Assembly (NCBI RefSeq): GCF_014084125.1
Contig: NZ_CP048405.1
Coordinates: forward strand, 868,001-932,000
Length of the DNA stretch: 64,000 nt
Reading direction: 5' to 3'
DNA from: Streptacidiphilus sp. PB12-B1b
Lineage (GTDB): Bacteria; Actinomycetota; Actinomycetes; Streptomycetales; Streptomycetaceae
The first letter of the stretch is position 1. Every line of letters begins with the position of its first letter. Positions 24,872 through 35,226 of this stretch are shown here, piece by piece. The position numbers and the translations under genes are program-made. Below the pieces are notes generated by a model, which was not told where the DNA came from, ran no database searches, and saw only the letters and a list, made by a program, of their open reading frames with translations.

Positions 24872-26505
24872 GGCGCGGCTGGGTTCGCCGCTGGGCCAGC
24901 TGGTCCCTGCGGACCCGGCTGCTGGTGACCACGACGGTGCTGATGGGCCTGCTCGGCGGGGTCATCGGGCTGTCCACGACGGTCCTGCTCAAGGCGCACC
25001 TAACCGGCAACCTGCAGGCGCAGCTGCGGTCCACGGCCGACTTCGCCGTCGATCCGTACGGCGCCGGCCCGCAGTCCGGTCCGCACACCGGCCCGCAGTC
25101 GGGCGCCCACTCGGGCTCGCAGTCCGGGTCGCAGGTCGGACCGCACTCCTCCGCGCTGCCCTCGCCCGACCCGAACCGCGGCGGCGTGGCCTTCCTGACC
25201 TCGCCCGGACAGCTGCCCGGCACGGTCGCCGCCGAGACCGACGCCCTCGGCAAGGTCACCTCCTCCGGCGTCAGCGAGCGCAACAGCGCCTTCCAGCTGC
25301 CCCTGCTGACCACCGCTCAGCAGGCCGCGCTGACCGCCGTCCGGACCGACTCCGACCTGCACACCGTCGCCCTGCCCGGCCTGGGCGACTACATGGTCCT
25401 GGCGCAGGTGCTGCAGGACGGCCAACGGCTGTACGTCGGCGTGCCGTTGCAGTCGGTGGAGAGCACCGTCAACGAACTGGTCGCCATCGAGGCCGTGATC
25501 ACCGTGCTGGGCGTGATCGGCGCCGCCCTGGCCACCGCCGCCGTTATCCGGCTCTCGCTGCGGCCGCTGGACCGGGTCGCCGCCACCGCCGCCCGGATCT
25601 CCCGGCTGCCGCTGGACCAGGGCGAGGTCGCCGAGCTGGTCCGGGTGCCCGAGGCCGACACCGACGCCCGCACCGAGGCCGGGCAGGTGGGCGCCTCGCT
25701 GAACCGGCTGATCGACCACGTCTCGGCCGCCCTGACCGCGCGCCACGCCAGCGAGACCCGGGTCCGGCAGTTCGTCGCCGACGCCAGCCACGAGCTGCGC
25801 ACCCCCCTCGCGTCCATCGGCGGCTACGCCGAGCTGACCCGGCGCGGACGCGACAGCGTCCCCCCGGACACCGCCTACGCGCTCAGCCGGATCGAGTCCG
25901 AGGCCGGGCGGATGACCCGGCTGGTGGAGGATCTGCTGCTGCTCGCCCGGCTCGACGCCGGACGCCCGCTGGAGCGGCAGCCGGTGGACGTCCCGCCGCT
26001 GGTCGTGGACGCCGTCCGGGACGCCCACGCCGCCGTGCCCGACCACCGCTGGAAGGTCGAGCTGCCCGACGGGCCGGTCGTCGTCGGCGGCGATCCGCAC
26101 CGGCTGCACCAGGTCCTGGTGAACCTGCTGGCCAACGCGGGCAAGCACACCCCGGCCGGGACGACGGTGACCGCCTCCGTCACCGCCGCCGACGGCAGCT
26201 GCGTGGTGCGGATCACCGACGACGGCCCCGGCATCCCGCCCGAGCTGCTGCCCAGCGTGTTCGAACGCTTTGCCCGGGGCGACCACTCGCGCTCCCGCGC
26301 CGCCGGCAGCACCGGCCTGGGCCTGGCCATCGTCGCGGCCGTGGTCGGCTCGCACCGGGGCATGGTCGAGGTCGCCAGCGAGCCCGGGAACACCGTGTTC
26401 ACCGTCCGGCTGCCGACGGCCGAGCCGGACGCCGAGCCGGATGCCGATCCTGCCGCCCGGCCCGCCGCAGCGACCGCCGCCGGGGGCGTCGGCGTACGGC
26501 CGTGA
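24868..26505 (+). CDS. Sensor histidine kinase
   Basis: The 545-residue partner of the preceding regulator. Two membrane helices (LLVTTTVLMGLLGGVIGLST and VITVLGVIGAALATAAVI) frame an extracellular domain that contains an odd repetitive stretch of GPQSG/GSQSG units. A HAMP segment follows, then HisKA with phospho-acceptor His308 in FVADASHELRTPLAS, and the ATPase domain with N box (NLLANAGKHT), DDGPGIPPEL and GLGLAIVAAV. All motifs needed for kinase activity are present. The GTG start overlaps the regulator's stop. The glycosyltransferase gene 100 bases downstream is probably part of the same unit or a target. Confidence 0.93.
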   Translation: MRRGWVRRWASWSLRTRLLVTTTVLMGLLGGVIGLSTTVLLKAHLTGNLQAQLRSTADFAVDPYGAGPQSGPHTGPQSGAHSGSQSGSQVGPHSSALPSPDPNRGGVAFLTSPGQLPGTVAAETDALGKVTSSGVSERNSAFQLPLLTTAQQAALTAVRTDSDLHTVALPGLGDYMVLAQVLQDGQRLYVGVPLQSVESTVNELVAIEAVITVLGVIGAALATAAVIRLSLRPLDRVAATAARISRLPLDQGEVAELVRVPEADTDARTEAGQVGASLNRLIDHVSAALTARHASETRVRQFVADASHELRTPLASIGGYAELTRRGRDSVPPDTAYALSRIESEAGRMTRLVEDLLLLARLDAGRPLERQPVDVPPLVVDAVRDAHAAVPDHRWKVELPDGPVVVGGDPHRLHQVLVNLLANAGKHTPAGTTVTASVTAADGSCVVRITDDGPGIPPELLPSVFERFARGDHSRSRAAGSTGLGLAIVAAVVGSHRGMVEVASEPGNTVFTVRLPTAEPDAEPDADPAARPAAATAAGGVGVRP

Positions 26506-26605
26506 GCTGACACCGCGTTCACAGCTCCGGCACACCTCGGCGACAGCGCCCGGCGCGAGATTGGGAGCCTCCACCCCGCTCCCAGTGAGAAGGCGCCGAC
26601 ACGAC

Positions 26606-28780
26606 ATGACCGCGACCCTGCCCGATCCGATCCTGGACGGGACCGCGCCGGCCCCCGTCCGCCCCGCCGACCCGCGCTGGGCCCGGCCCGCCCTCCTGGC
26701 GTTGCTGCTGGTCACCGGCGTGCTCTACCTGTGGGATCTGAGCGCCTCCGGCTGGGCCAACCAGTTCTACTCGGCGGCCGTCCAGGCCGGGACCAAGAGC
26801 TGGGAGGCGCTGTTCTACGGCTCCTCCGACGCCTCCAACTTCATCACCGTGGACAAGCCCCCGGCCGCCCTGTGGGTGATGGAGGTCTCCACCCGGCTGT
26901 TCGGCGTCAACTCCTGGGCCATCCTGGTCCCGCAGGCACTGGAGGGCGTCGCCACCGTCGCCGTGGTCCACCTCGCGGTACGCCGCCGCTTCTCCGCCGC
27001 CGCCGGGCTGATCGCGGGCGCGGCGCTGGCGCTGACCCCGGTCGCGGCCCTGATGTTCCGCTTCAACAACCCGGACGCGCTGCTGGCGCTGCTGCTCACC
27101 CTCGCCGGGTACGCCACCCTGCGGGCCCAGGAGCAGGCCCGCACCGGCTGGCTGCTGCTGGCGGCCGCCTGCATCGGCACGGCCTTCCTCACCAAGACCC
27201 TGCAGGCGTTCCTGATCGTGCCCGCGCTCGGCCTGACCTACGCCCTGCTCGCGCCCACCGGGGTGTGGCGGCGGGTGCGGCAACTCGGCCTGGCCCTGGT
27301 GGTGCTGGTGGTCACCGGCGGCTGGTGGGTCGCCGTCGTGGAGCTGACCCCCGCCCAGTACCGTCCGTATGTCGGCGGCAGCCAGAACAACAGCTTCCTG
27401 GAACTGACCTTCGGATACAACGGCTTCGGCCGGCTGGACGGATCGGAGACCGGCAGCGTCGGCGGGGGCGGCGGCGCCGGGGGCGGCAGCAGCATGTGGG
27501 GCGCGACCGGGCTGACCCGGCTGTTCGGCTCGGACATGGGCGGGCAGATCGCCTGGCTGCTCCCGGCCGCGCTGGTGCTGCTGGCCGCCGGCCTCTGGCT
27601 GACCCGCCGCGCGGCCCGCACCGATCCGGCCCGGGCGGCCTTCCTGCTCTGGGGCCTGGCCCTGGTCACCACCTTCCTCACCTTCAGCCTGATGCAGGGG
27701 ATCTTCCACCCGTACTACAACATCGCCCTGGCCCCGTATATCGCGGCGATCATCGGCATGGGCGCGGGGCTGCTCTGGGCCCGGCGCGGCTCCTGGTTCG
27801 CCTCCGCCGCGCTGGCGCTGGCGGTCGGCGCCACCGCCGTCACCGCCTACCTGCTGTTGCAGCGCAGCCCGGACTGGCTGCCGTGGCTGCGGTACGCGGT
27901 GCTGGCCGTCGGCCTGCTGGCCGCGCTGGGATTGGTCGCCGCCGGGTGGCTGCCCTCGCGGACGGCGGCACTGCTGGCCCTGGCCGGGCTGGCGGCGGGG
28001 CTGGCCGGACCGGCGGCGTACACCCTGCAGACGGTCGGCACCGCGCACGGCGGCTCGCTGCCCAGCGCGGGCCCGACGGTCGCCGGCGGCGGCTTCGGCG
28101 GCGCCCCGGGCGGCGGCGGACGCCCCGGCGGGGCGGGCAAGGGCGCGGCCGGACGCGGCTTCCCCGGCGGCGGCACCGGCGGCACCGGCCAGCCGCCCAC
28201 CGGCGCGGGCACCGGCACCGGCGGCTTCCCCGGCGGCGCGGGCGGCGGTACGGGCGCCCCGGGCGCGGGCGGTGCCGGCGGCGGGACGGGTGCGCGTACC
28301 GGCACCGGCGGCGGGACAAGCGCGGGCACCGGCACCGGCACCGCCCCCGGCGCGGGCGGCTTCGCCGGGGGCGGTGCGGCCGCAGGGCGTCGGGCCGCAG
28401 GCGGTGGGGCCGGGTCGCTGCTCAACGGCTCCGACCCGGGCAGCGCCGTCACCGCGCTGCTCAAGGCCGACGCGCACGCATACACCTGGGTCGCCGCCGG
28501 GATCGGCTCGCAGAACGCCGCCGGCTACCAACTCGCCACCGGCGATCCGGTGATGGCCGTCGGCGGCTTCAACGGCACCGACCCCGCGCCCAGCCTGGCC
28601 CAGTTCGAGGACGACGTCCGCGCCAAGAAGATCCACTACTTCATCGGCGGCGGCGTCGGCATGGCCGGCAGCAGCGGCAGCAGCGACTCCTCCGCGATTG
28701 CGAGCTGGGTCGCCGCCCACTACACCGCCACCACCGTCGGCGGGGTCACGCTGTACGACCTGACCAAGCCGAAGGGCTAG
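26606..28780 (+). CDS. Membrane glycosyltransferase, GT39/ArnT-like
   Basis: A 724-residue polytopic protein. The first extracellular loop has the metal/donor motif region GSSDASNFITVDKPPAALW, in which an acidic residue before KPP is the hallmark of lipid-phosphate-sugar-dependent GT-C enzymes (ArnT, PMT). About eleven hydrophobic helices follow. A large Gly-rich insertion (about residues 490-620; PGG, GTGTG, GAGGGTG units) leads to a C-terminal soluble domain (AYTWVAAGIGSQNAAGYQLATG ... HYFIGGGVG). This architecture is common in actinobacteria; the acceptor is unknown, and wall glycan or protein mannosylation are both possible. The ATG follows GAGAAGGCGCC. It lies behind a two-component system. 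Confidence 0.88.
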   Translation: MTATLPDPILDGTAPAPVRPADPRWARPALLALLLVTGVLYLWDLSASGWANQFYSAAVQAGTKSWEALFYGSSDASNFITVDKPPAALWVMEVSTRLFGVNSWAILVPQALEGVATVAVVHLAVRRRFSAAAGLIAGAALALTPVAALMFRFNNPDALLALLLTLAGYATLRAQEQARTGWLLLAAACIGTAFLTKTLQAFLIVPALGLTYALLAPTGVWRRVRQLGLALVVLVVTGGWWVAVVELTPAQYRPYVGGSQNNSFLELTFGYNGFGRLDGSETGSVGGGGGAGGGSSMWGATGLTRLFGSDMGGQIAWLLPAALVLLAAGLWLTRRAARTDPARAAFLLWGLALVTTFLTFSLMQGIFHPYYNIALAPYIAAIIGMGAGLLWARRGSWFASAALALAVGATAVTAYLLLQRSPDWLPWLRYAVLAVGLLAALGLVAAGWLPSRTAALLALAGLAAGLAGPAAYTLQTVGTAHGGSLPSAGPTVAGGGFGGAPGGGGRPGGAGKGAAGRGFPGGGTGGTGQPPTGAGTGTGGFPGGAGGGTGAPGAGGAGGGTGARTGTGGGTSAGTGTGTAPGAGGFAGGGAAAGRRAAGGGAGSLLNGSDPGSAVTALLKADAHAYTWVAAGIGSQNAAGYQLATGDPVMAVGGFNGTDPAPSLAQFEDDVRAKKIHYFIGGGVGMAGSSGSSDSSAIASWVAAHYTATTVGGVTLYDLTKPKG

Positions 28781-28808
28781 GGCCGTCCCGACGGGTAAGT
28801 TGGGAGCC

Positions 28809-29852
28809 GTGGCAGACAACGACACCGCAGACGGCCGCGCGGCAGGCGGCGCACCCGACGACACCCTCCCGGCGGCCGGGCGGCTGGTGCTGCTCGGCAC
28901 CACTCACCGGGTGGCCCCGGGGCTGCTCTCCTGGCCCGCCTGGGAGGCCCTGCGCGGGGCCTCCCAGGTGCTGGTCGGCGATCCGGAGCACCCGCAGCTG
29001 CCGTACGTCCGGCAGGCGGGCGTCCCGGTCGAGATGGTGGCGGCGGAGCCGTTCGCGCTCGGCCGGACCCTCGCCGAGGCGGCCGCCCCGGGCACGGTGG
29101 TGGTGTGGATCGGCGGCGCCGACGGCGATCCGGGGCTGACCGGCTCGCTGGCCCGGCTCGCGGTCGAGGGCGGCCTCGACCCGATGCCGGAGATCGAGCT
29201 GCTGCCCGGCTCCTACGACCTGCCCGGCGCCCGGCTGCTGGACCTGGTCGCGGTCATGGACCGGCTGCGTTCGCCCGGCGGCTGCCCCTGGGACGCCGAC
29301 CAGACCCACGAGTCCCTGGTCAAGTACCTGATCGAGGAGGCGTTCGAGCTGGTCGAGGCGATCGAGGAGGGCGACCGCGAGGCCCTGCGCGAGGAGTTGG
29401 GCGACGTCCTGCTGCAGGTGTTCTTCCACGCCCGGATCGCCGAGGAGAACGCCGAGGAGCCGTTCGGCATCGACGACGTCGCGGGCGCCCTCGTCGACAA
29501 GCTGACGTACCGTCACCCGCACGTCTTCGGCGACGTCGACGCGCTCACGGCCGAGCATGTCGAGGCCAACTGGGAGCAGTTGAAGGCGGTGGAGAAGCAG
29601 CGCCAGTCGGTGGTGGACGGAGTCCCGCTGGCGCAGCCCGCGTTGGCGCTCGCCGCCAAGCTGCGCTCCCGCGTCGCCAAGGCCGGGCTGGACGTCCCGC
29701 TGCCGGAGGCGGAGCCGGAGCAGGCCGTCGGCGCCCGGCTGCTGGCCCTCGCCGTCGAGGCCCAGCAAGCCGGTCTCGACCCGGAGTTCGAGCTGCGCGC
29801 GGCAGCCCGCCGCTACCGCGACGCCATCCGGCAGGTCGAGCAAGGAAGCTGA
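28809..29852 (+). CDS. mazG: MazG-family nucleoside triphosphate pyrophosphohydrolase
   Basis: About 347 residues. Residues ~25-140 resemble the degenerate tetrapyrrole-methylase-like N-terminal domain found in actinobacterial MazG. The MazG core follows, with SPGGCPWDADQTHESL, the metal-binding LIEEAFELVEAIEEGD and EELGDVLLQVFFHARI motifs (four acidic ligands) and RHPHVFGD. The enzyme hydrolyses (d)NTPs to (d)NMP and pyrophosphate and removes aberrant nucleotides. A GTG start is chosen after TGGGAGCC; a TTG 9 bases upstream is possible. Its stop overlaps the start of the endonuclease V gene (TGATG), so two nucleotide/DNA-sanitation functions are co-expressed. Confidence 0.92.
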   Translation: MADNDTADGRAAGGAPDDTLPAAGRLVLLGTTHRVAPGLLSWPAWEALRGASQVLVGDPEHPQLPYVRQAGVPVEMVAAEPFALGRTLAEAAAPGTVVVWIGGADGDPGLTGSLARLAVEGGLDPMPEIELLPGSYDLPGARLLDLVAVMDRLRSPGGCPWDADQTHESLVKYLIEEAFELVEAIEEGDREALREELGDVLLQVFFHARIAEENAEEPFGIDDVAGALVDKLTYRHPHVFGDVDALTAEHVEANWEQLKAVEKQRQSVVDGVPLAQPALALAAKLRSRVAKAGLDVPLPEAEPEQAVGARLLALAVEAQQAGLDPEFELRAAARRYRDAIRQVEQGS

Positions 29853-30625
29853 TGGAGGTTCAGCAGATCCACCCCTGGCCGGGGACCGAGGCCGAGGCGC
29901 TGGCGTTGCAGGCGGAGCTGCGCCCGCTGGTCCGCGCCGGCGATCCGGCCCGCCGCCCGCCGCGCACCCTGGCCGGGCTGGACGTCGCCTACGGCGGCGG
30001 CCACGGCGCCGCCGCCGACCGGGTGGCCGCTGCCGTGGTCGTCCTGGACGCGGACACGCTGGAGGTGGTCGACAGCGCCACGGCCGTCGGCACCGCCGGA
30101 TTCCCCTACATCCCCGGGCTGTTCGCCTTCCGGGAGCTGCCGATCCTGGTCACCGCGCTGAAGCGGCTCACCGTCGCACCGGACGTCCTGCTCTGCGACG
30201 GCCAGGGCCTGGCCCACCCCCGCCGCTTCGGCCTCGCCTGCCACCTCGGCCTGCTCACCTGCCTGCCGACGCTCGGCGTCGCCAAGACCCCGCTGCTCGG
30301 CAGCTGGGAGGAGCCCGGCGACCGGCGCGGCGCCGCCTCCGACGTCCGGCACGAGGGCGAGCTGGTCGCCCGGGTGCTGCGCACCCAGGACGGCGTGAAA
30401 CCGGTCACCGTCTCCACCGGCCACCTCATCGACCTGGACGACGCCTGTGCGCTCACCCTGCGCGCCGCCCCCGCCACCGCCTCCCGGAGACCACCCGCCG
30501 CGCCGACCGGCTCTCCCGCGACGCCCTCGCGGCCGACACCGGAGCCCGCTGAGCCCGCTGAGCCCGCTGACGCTTCGTGCCGGTCTTGCCTGCGCGGCGC
30601 GGGCGTGGTGGCATCGGGGCCATGA
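29852..30625 (+). CDS. nfi: Endonuclease V, 3' end frameshifted
   Basis: The enzyme nicks DNA or RNA near deoxyinosine/inosine. Diagnostic motifs are present: TLAGLDVAYGG (catalytic Asp), YIPGLFAFRELP (the PYxP-type wedge), LLCDGQGLAHPRRFGLA and VKPVTVSTGHLIDLDDA. As written, the frame ends in a 45-residue Pro/Ser/Ala tail that is unlike the family and overlaps the next gene. The neighbouring frame from 30478 to the stop at 30550 encodes a good family C-terminus, RLPETTRRADRLSRDAL. One extra C in the run at 30468-30472 would join the two, giving a normal protein of about 233 residues. This is either a real 1-base deletion or a sequencing error. Confidence 0.85.
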   Translation: MEVQQIHPWPGTEAEALALQAELRPLVRAGDPARRPPRTLAGLDVAYGGGHGAAADRVAAAVVVLDADTLEVVDSATAVGTAGFPYIPGLFAFRELPILVTALKRLTVAPDVLLCDGQGLAHPRRFGLACHLGLLTCLPTLGVAKTPLLGSWEEPGDRRGAASDVRHEGELVARVLRTQDGVKPVTVSTGHLIDLDDACALTLRAAPATASRRPPAAPTGSPATPSRPTPEPAEPAEPADASCRSCLRGAGVVASGP

Positions 30626-31647
30626 CGACCCCCACCACGCCGAACGCTCCCCGCTGGGGCATCACCTTCCCGCTGGACGGCATCCCGCTGCCCGACCAGC
30701 GGCGCCTGGTCGAGGCCCTGCCCGACCTCGGCTTCACCGACCTGTGGTCCATGGAGACCGCCGGGGCGGACGCTTTCACGCCGCTGGCGCTGGCCTCGGT
30801 CTGGGCCCCGCAGCTGAACCTCGGCACGGCCATCGTGCCGGTCCACACCCGTGGCCCGGCGCTGCTCGCCATGCAGGCCGCCGCCCTGGCCGAGGCCGCC
30901 CCGGGCCGCTTCACGCTGGGCGTCGGCGCGTCCTCGCCGGTCATCGTCCGGGACTGGAACGCCGTCCCGCACGAGCAGCCGTACCAGCGCAGCCGGGACG
31001 TGCTGCGGTTCCTGCGGGCCGCGTTCACCGGGCAGCCCGTGGACGAGCAGTACGAGACCTTCGCCGTGCGGCGCTTCCGGCTGGAGCGGGTGCCCGCACC
31101 GGTACCGCCGGTGCTGCTGGCCGCGCTGCGCCCGGGCATGCTGCGGCTGGCCGCCCGGGAGGCCGACGGCACCATCCTCAACTGGCTCTCCGCCGAGGAC
31201 GTCACCACCGCCGTCGCGGAGTTCCACGCCGCCGGGGGAGCCGGGAAGACCGTGGGCGCCCGGATCTTCGTCTGCCCGACCACCGACGCCGGGCACGCCC
31301 GCGCGCTGGGCCGCCGGCTGATCGCCGGCTACCTGACCGTCCCCGCCTACGCCGCGTTCCACCGCTGGCTGGGCCGGGACGAGGTGCTGAAGCCGATGTG
31401 GGACGCCTGGGCCGCGGGCGACCGCAAGGGCGCGGCGGCGTCCGTCCCGGACGAGGTGGTGGACGCGCTGATCGTGCACGGCAGCGCCGAGCAGTGCCGC
31501 GAGCACATCCGCCGCTACGCCGCCAACGGCGTCACCGTGCCCGTCCCGGCGGTGCTGCCGACCCCGCAGATGCTGGACACCGCCGCCGAGCCGCGCGACC
31601 GCCGCAAGGCCGTCGCCGAAGCGGTCCTGGCGGTCAGCCCGGGCTGA
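30622..31647 (+). CDS. LLM-class F420-dependent oxidoreductase
   Basis: A 341-residue luciferase-like (TIM-barrel) oxidoreductase. It starts WGITFPLDGIPLPDQ, has LDLWSMET-type text after strand 2 (FTDLWSMETAGADAF), ASVWAPQLNLGTAIVPVHTRGP, and RFTLGVGASSPVIVRDWN, all typical of the F420-using branch. Substrate unknown; in streptomycetes such enzymes act in degradation or secondary metabolism. The ATG at 30622 is chosen by similarity. Its start lies just inside the frameshifted tail of the endonuclease V gene, which would not overlap it if the frameshift were corrected. Confidence 0.9.
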   Translation: MTTPTTPNAPRWGITFPLDGIPLPDQRRLVEALPDLGFTDLWSMETAGADAFTPLALASVWAPQLNLGTAIVPVHTRGPALLAMQAAALAEAAPGRFTLGVGASSPVIVRDWNAVPHEQPYQRSRDVLRFLRAAFTGQPVDEQYETFAVRRFRLERVPAPVPPVLLAALRPGMLRLAAREADGTILNWLSAEDVTTAVAEFHAAGGAGKTVGARIFVCPTTDAGHARALGRRLIAGYLTVPAYAAFHRWLGRDEVLKPMWDAWAAGDRKGAAASVPDEVVDALIVHGSAEQCREHIRRYAANGVTVPVPAVLPTPQMLDTAAEPRDRRKAVAEAVLAVSPG

Positions 31648-31669
31648 CCGCCGCAGCTCGGCGGCGGTC
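31646..31669. terminator. Bidirectional hairpin between convergent genes
   Basis: GACCGCCGC and GCGGCGGTC, a perfect 9-bp stem with a 6-base loop, sits exactly at the ends of the LLM oxidoreductase and SDR genes, which converge here. It overlaps the oxidoreductase stop codon. Confidence 0.65.
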
Positions 31670-31685
31670 GGCACCGGCCGGGCGG

Positions 31686-32516
31686 CTAGCGCACGGGCGG
31701 GGGCTCGGCCAGGTTGAGCCTCCGCTGGAGCGTCGCCTCCAGCTGCTCGACCGCGTTGCGCACGCCCGCCAGCCAGCCGTCCCGGTCGGCCGCCCGGCCC
31801 TGCTCGTACGAGGCGACCTCCGGGTGCGGCAGGATCAGGAACCGCTCCTCGGCCAGCCCCTGGATGACCGCGTCGGCGACCTGTTCCGGGGTCAGCATCT
31901 CGCCGAACGCGCTCAGCACCGCCCGGACGTCCTCACGGGTGGTCATGCCGCTGTGCACGCCCTGCGGGCACAGCGCGCTGACCTTGATGCCCCGGTCGCC
32001 GTAGGCCACCGCCAGCGACTCGGCGAAGGCCACCGCCGCGTGCTTGGTCGCGGTGTACGCCGCGTCGCCGGGCATCTGCAGCAGCCCGGCGGCGGAGGCG
32101 GTGTGCAGCAGGTAGCCGTGGCCGCGCTTCAGCATGCCGGGCAGCACCGCCCGCGCCGCGTACACGTGCGCCATCACGTTGGTGTCCCAGCACGCCTGCC
32201 ACACCTCGTTGGACGCCTCGATGCCCGCGCCGGAGCCCAGCCCGGCATTGCTGCAGAACAGGTCGACCGGGCCGAGGTGCTTCTCGGCGGTCTCCACCAG
32301 CGCCCGGACGTCGCTCTCCCGGGTCACGTCGCTGCCGACGCCCACCGTGTGACATCCCTCACGGTCCAGAGCCAGCGCCAGATCCTCGACCCGGCCCGCG
32401 TCCAGATCCGCCAGCAGCAGCCCGCGCGCGCCCTCGGCGGCGAACCGCCGCGCCAGCGCCGAGCCGATGCCGCCGGCCGCACCGGTCACCACCACGACCG
32501 ATCCACTGATCTGCAT
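31686..32516 (-). CDS. Short-chain dehydrogenase/reductase
   Basis: A 276-residue classical SDR with every catalytic element: cofactor motif VVVTGAAGGIGSALA, Asp for NAD preference in LLADLDAGR, CSNAGLG, the serine in LLHTASAAGLLQ and the Tyr-Lys pair in AAYTATKHAAV. The start is fixed by an excellent ribosome site, GGAGGAGCAGGAAAC. A C-terminal extension (residues ~230-276) follows the core. Substrate is unknown; it reads in the same direction as the cytochrome P450 gene upstream and may work with it, but 184 bases separate them. Confidence 0.92.
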   Translation of the reverse strand: MQISGSVVVVTGAAGGIGSALARRFAAEGARGLLLADLDAGRVEDLALALDREGCHTVGVGSDVTRESDVRALVETAEKHLGPVDLFCSNAGLGSGAGIEASNEVWQACWDTNVMAHVYAARAVLPGMLKRGHGYLLHTASAAGLLQMPGDAAYTATKHAAVAFAESLAVAYGDRGIKVSALCPQGVHSGMTTREDVRAVLSAFGEMLTPEQVADAVIQGLAEERFLILPHPEVASYEQGRAADRDGWLAGVRNAVEQLEATLQRRLNLAEPPPVR

Positions 32517-32700
32517 GTTTCCTGCTCCTCCCGCCGGACCACCGCACAGGCCCGCGCACTGCCGGTGATCGTAGGCAACCCACCGCCACCGCAACAGTGC
32601 CCGCCACCGGCGCGGCCCAACCTCCGGGCCACGTCAAGGAGTGCTCAAGCCGTCACCACGAGCTGCCGGTTCCACGAGCTGCCGCTTCCGCGACCTGCCG

Positions 32701-33948
32701 TCAGCTCGGGGTGAAGGCGACCGGCAGCTCCCGCAGCCCGCGCATGATCAGGCCGCCGCGCCAGCGCAGCTCCTCCGGGTCGGCGGCCAGGGCCAGATCG
32801 GGCAGCCTGGTCAGCAGCGAGGCCAGCGCCGTCTGCCCCTCCAACCGGGCCAGCGGGGCGCCGATGCAGTAGTGGATGCCGTGGCCGTAGCCCAGGTGCT
32901 GGTTGTCGCGCCGGGTGAGGTCGAGCCGGTCCGGGTCGGCGAAGCGCTCCGGATCGCGGTCGGCGGCGGCGAGCACCACCAGCACCGGGTCGCCGACCGC
33001 GATGGACCGGCCGCCCAGCTCCAGCGGCTCGGTGGCGTAGCGCCAGGTGGCCAGCTCCACCGGGCCGTCCCAGCGCAGCAGTTCCTCGACGCCGGTGGCC
33101 AGCAGCTCGCGTTCGCCGCGCCGCACCGACTCCTGCAGCAGCGCCCGCTGCTCGGGGTGGCGCAGCAGCGCGTACGCGCCGTTGCCGATCAGGTTGACGG
33201 TGGTCTCGAAGCCGGCGAACAGCAGCACGAAGCACATGGCGGCGGCCTCGTTCTCGGTGAGGTGCTCGCCGTGGTCGGACGCCTTGATCAGGCCGGAGAT
33301 CAGGTCGTCGCCGGGGTGCTCGCGCTTGTGGTGGATGAGCTCGGCGAGGTAGCCGCGGATCTTCTTGACCGACCGGGCCACGCCGCCGCGCGGGCCGCCG
33401 CCGTGACGGATCATCATCCCGGCCCAGTCGCGGAAGTCGTCCTGGTCCCGGGCAGGCACCCCGAGCAGGTCGCAGATGGTGTAGATGGGCAGCGGGAAGG
33501 CGAACTCGTGGATCAGGTCCGCGCTGCCCCGCCCGGCGAAGCCGTCGATGAAGCGGTCGGTCAGCTCCTGCACCCGGGGCGCGAAGGAGGCGACGGTGCG
33601 CGGGGTGAACGCCTTGGAGACCAGTCGGCGCAGCCGGGTGTGGTCCGGCGGGTCGATGTTCAGCAGGTGCGTCATCAGGTTGGCGCTGCGCTCACCGGGG
33701 ATGCCGGTCCTGCCCCGGGCCGCGGTGGACTCGGCGTGGTGCGCGGGGTTCTTGCTGAGCCCCGGGTGCGCCAGCGCGGTCCGCGCGTCGGCGTACCGGG
33801 TCACCAGCCATGCCTCCACCCCGCTCGGCAGCGTGGTCCAGCGCACCGGCTCGTGCCGGCGCAGCCAGGCGTACGCGGGGTAGGGGTCGGCGGCGAACTC
33901 CCAGGTGAACAGGGCGGGTGCGGCGGGCGGGGAGGGCTGATCCGGCAT
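32701..33948 (-). CDS. Cytochrome P450
   Basis: A 415-residue bacterial class-I P450. The heme-binding loop is GYGHGIHYCIGAPLARLE (thiolate Cys), in which the usual F of FGxGxHxCxG is replaced by Y; the I-helix reads CFVLLFAGFETTVN with Thr for oxygen activation; the K-helix ExxR is in VEELLRW and the clan motif is TWRYATEPLEL. No ferredoxin or reductase gene is adjacent. The ATG at 33948 (MPDQPSPP) is the family-like start; the open frame runs further up. Substrate unknown. Confidence 0.94.
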   Translation of the reverse strand: MPDQPSPPAAPALFTWEFAADPYPAYAWLRRHEPVRWTTLPSGVEAWLVTRYADARTALAHPGLSKNPAHHAESTAARGRTGIPGERSANLMTHLLNIDPPDHTRLRRLVSKAFTPRTVASFAPRVQELTDRFIDGFAGRGSADLIHEFAFPLPIYTICDLLGVPARDQDDFRDWAGMMIRHGGGPRGGVARSVKKIRGYLAELIHHKREHPGDDLISGLIKASDHGEHLTENEAAAMCFVLLFAGFETTVNLIGNGAYALLRHPEQRALLQESVRRGERELLATGVEELLRWDGPVELATWRYATEPLELGGRSIAVGDPVLVVLAAADRDPERFADPDRLDLTRRDNQHLGYGHGIHYCIGAPLARLEGQTALASLLTRLPDLALAADPEELRWRGGLIMRGLRELPVAFTPS

Positions 33949-34031
33949 GCCCCGACCGTATCCGGTGCACCGGCGCGGCCGGGACGGCTGCGGGGGTGAG
34001 GGCCGGGGCACGGAGGGTGAGCGGAGTGTGA

Positions 34032-35102
<1,071 letters not shown>

Positions 35103-35226
35103 CCGCAGGGCCGTTGCCCGGTTCCCCTGCTCCCGGAAGGTCGCCGCCAGGTGAACTACCGGTGAGTAGGGGATCCGTCCGGTGAGACGACCGCCGGGTC
35201 CTGATGGCTGGAGCTTCGGGTGCGGC

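Noticed and set aside
26519..28903. 794-codon minus-strand frame opposite the GT39-like gene
   Set aside because: Antisense shadow with repetitive Gln/Arg/Gly text; no recognisable domain.
30106..31674. 522-codon minus-strand frame opposite nfi and the LLM oxidoreductase
   Set aside because: No domain similarity; both plus-strand genes have strong motifs.
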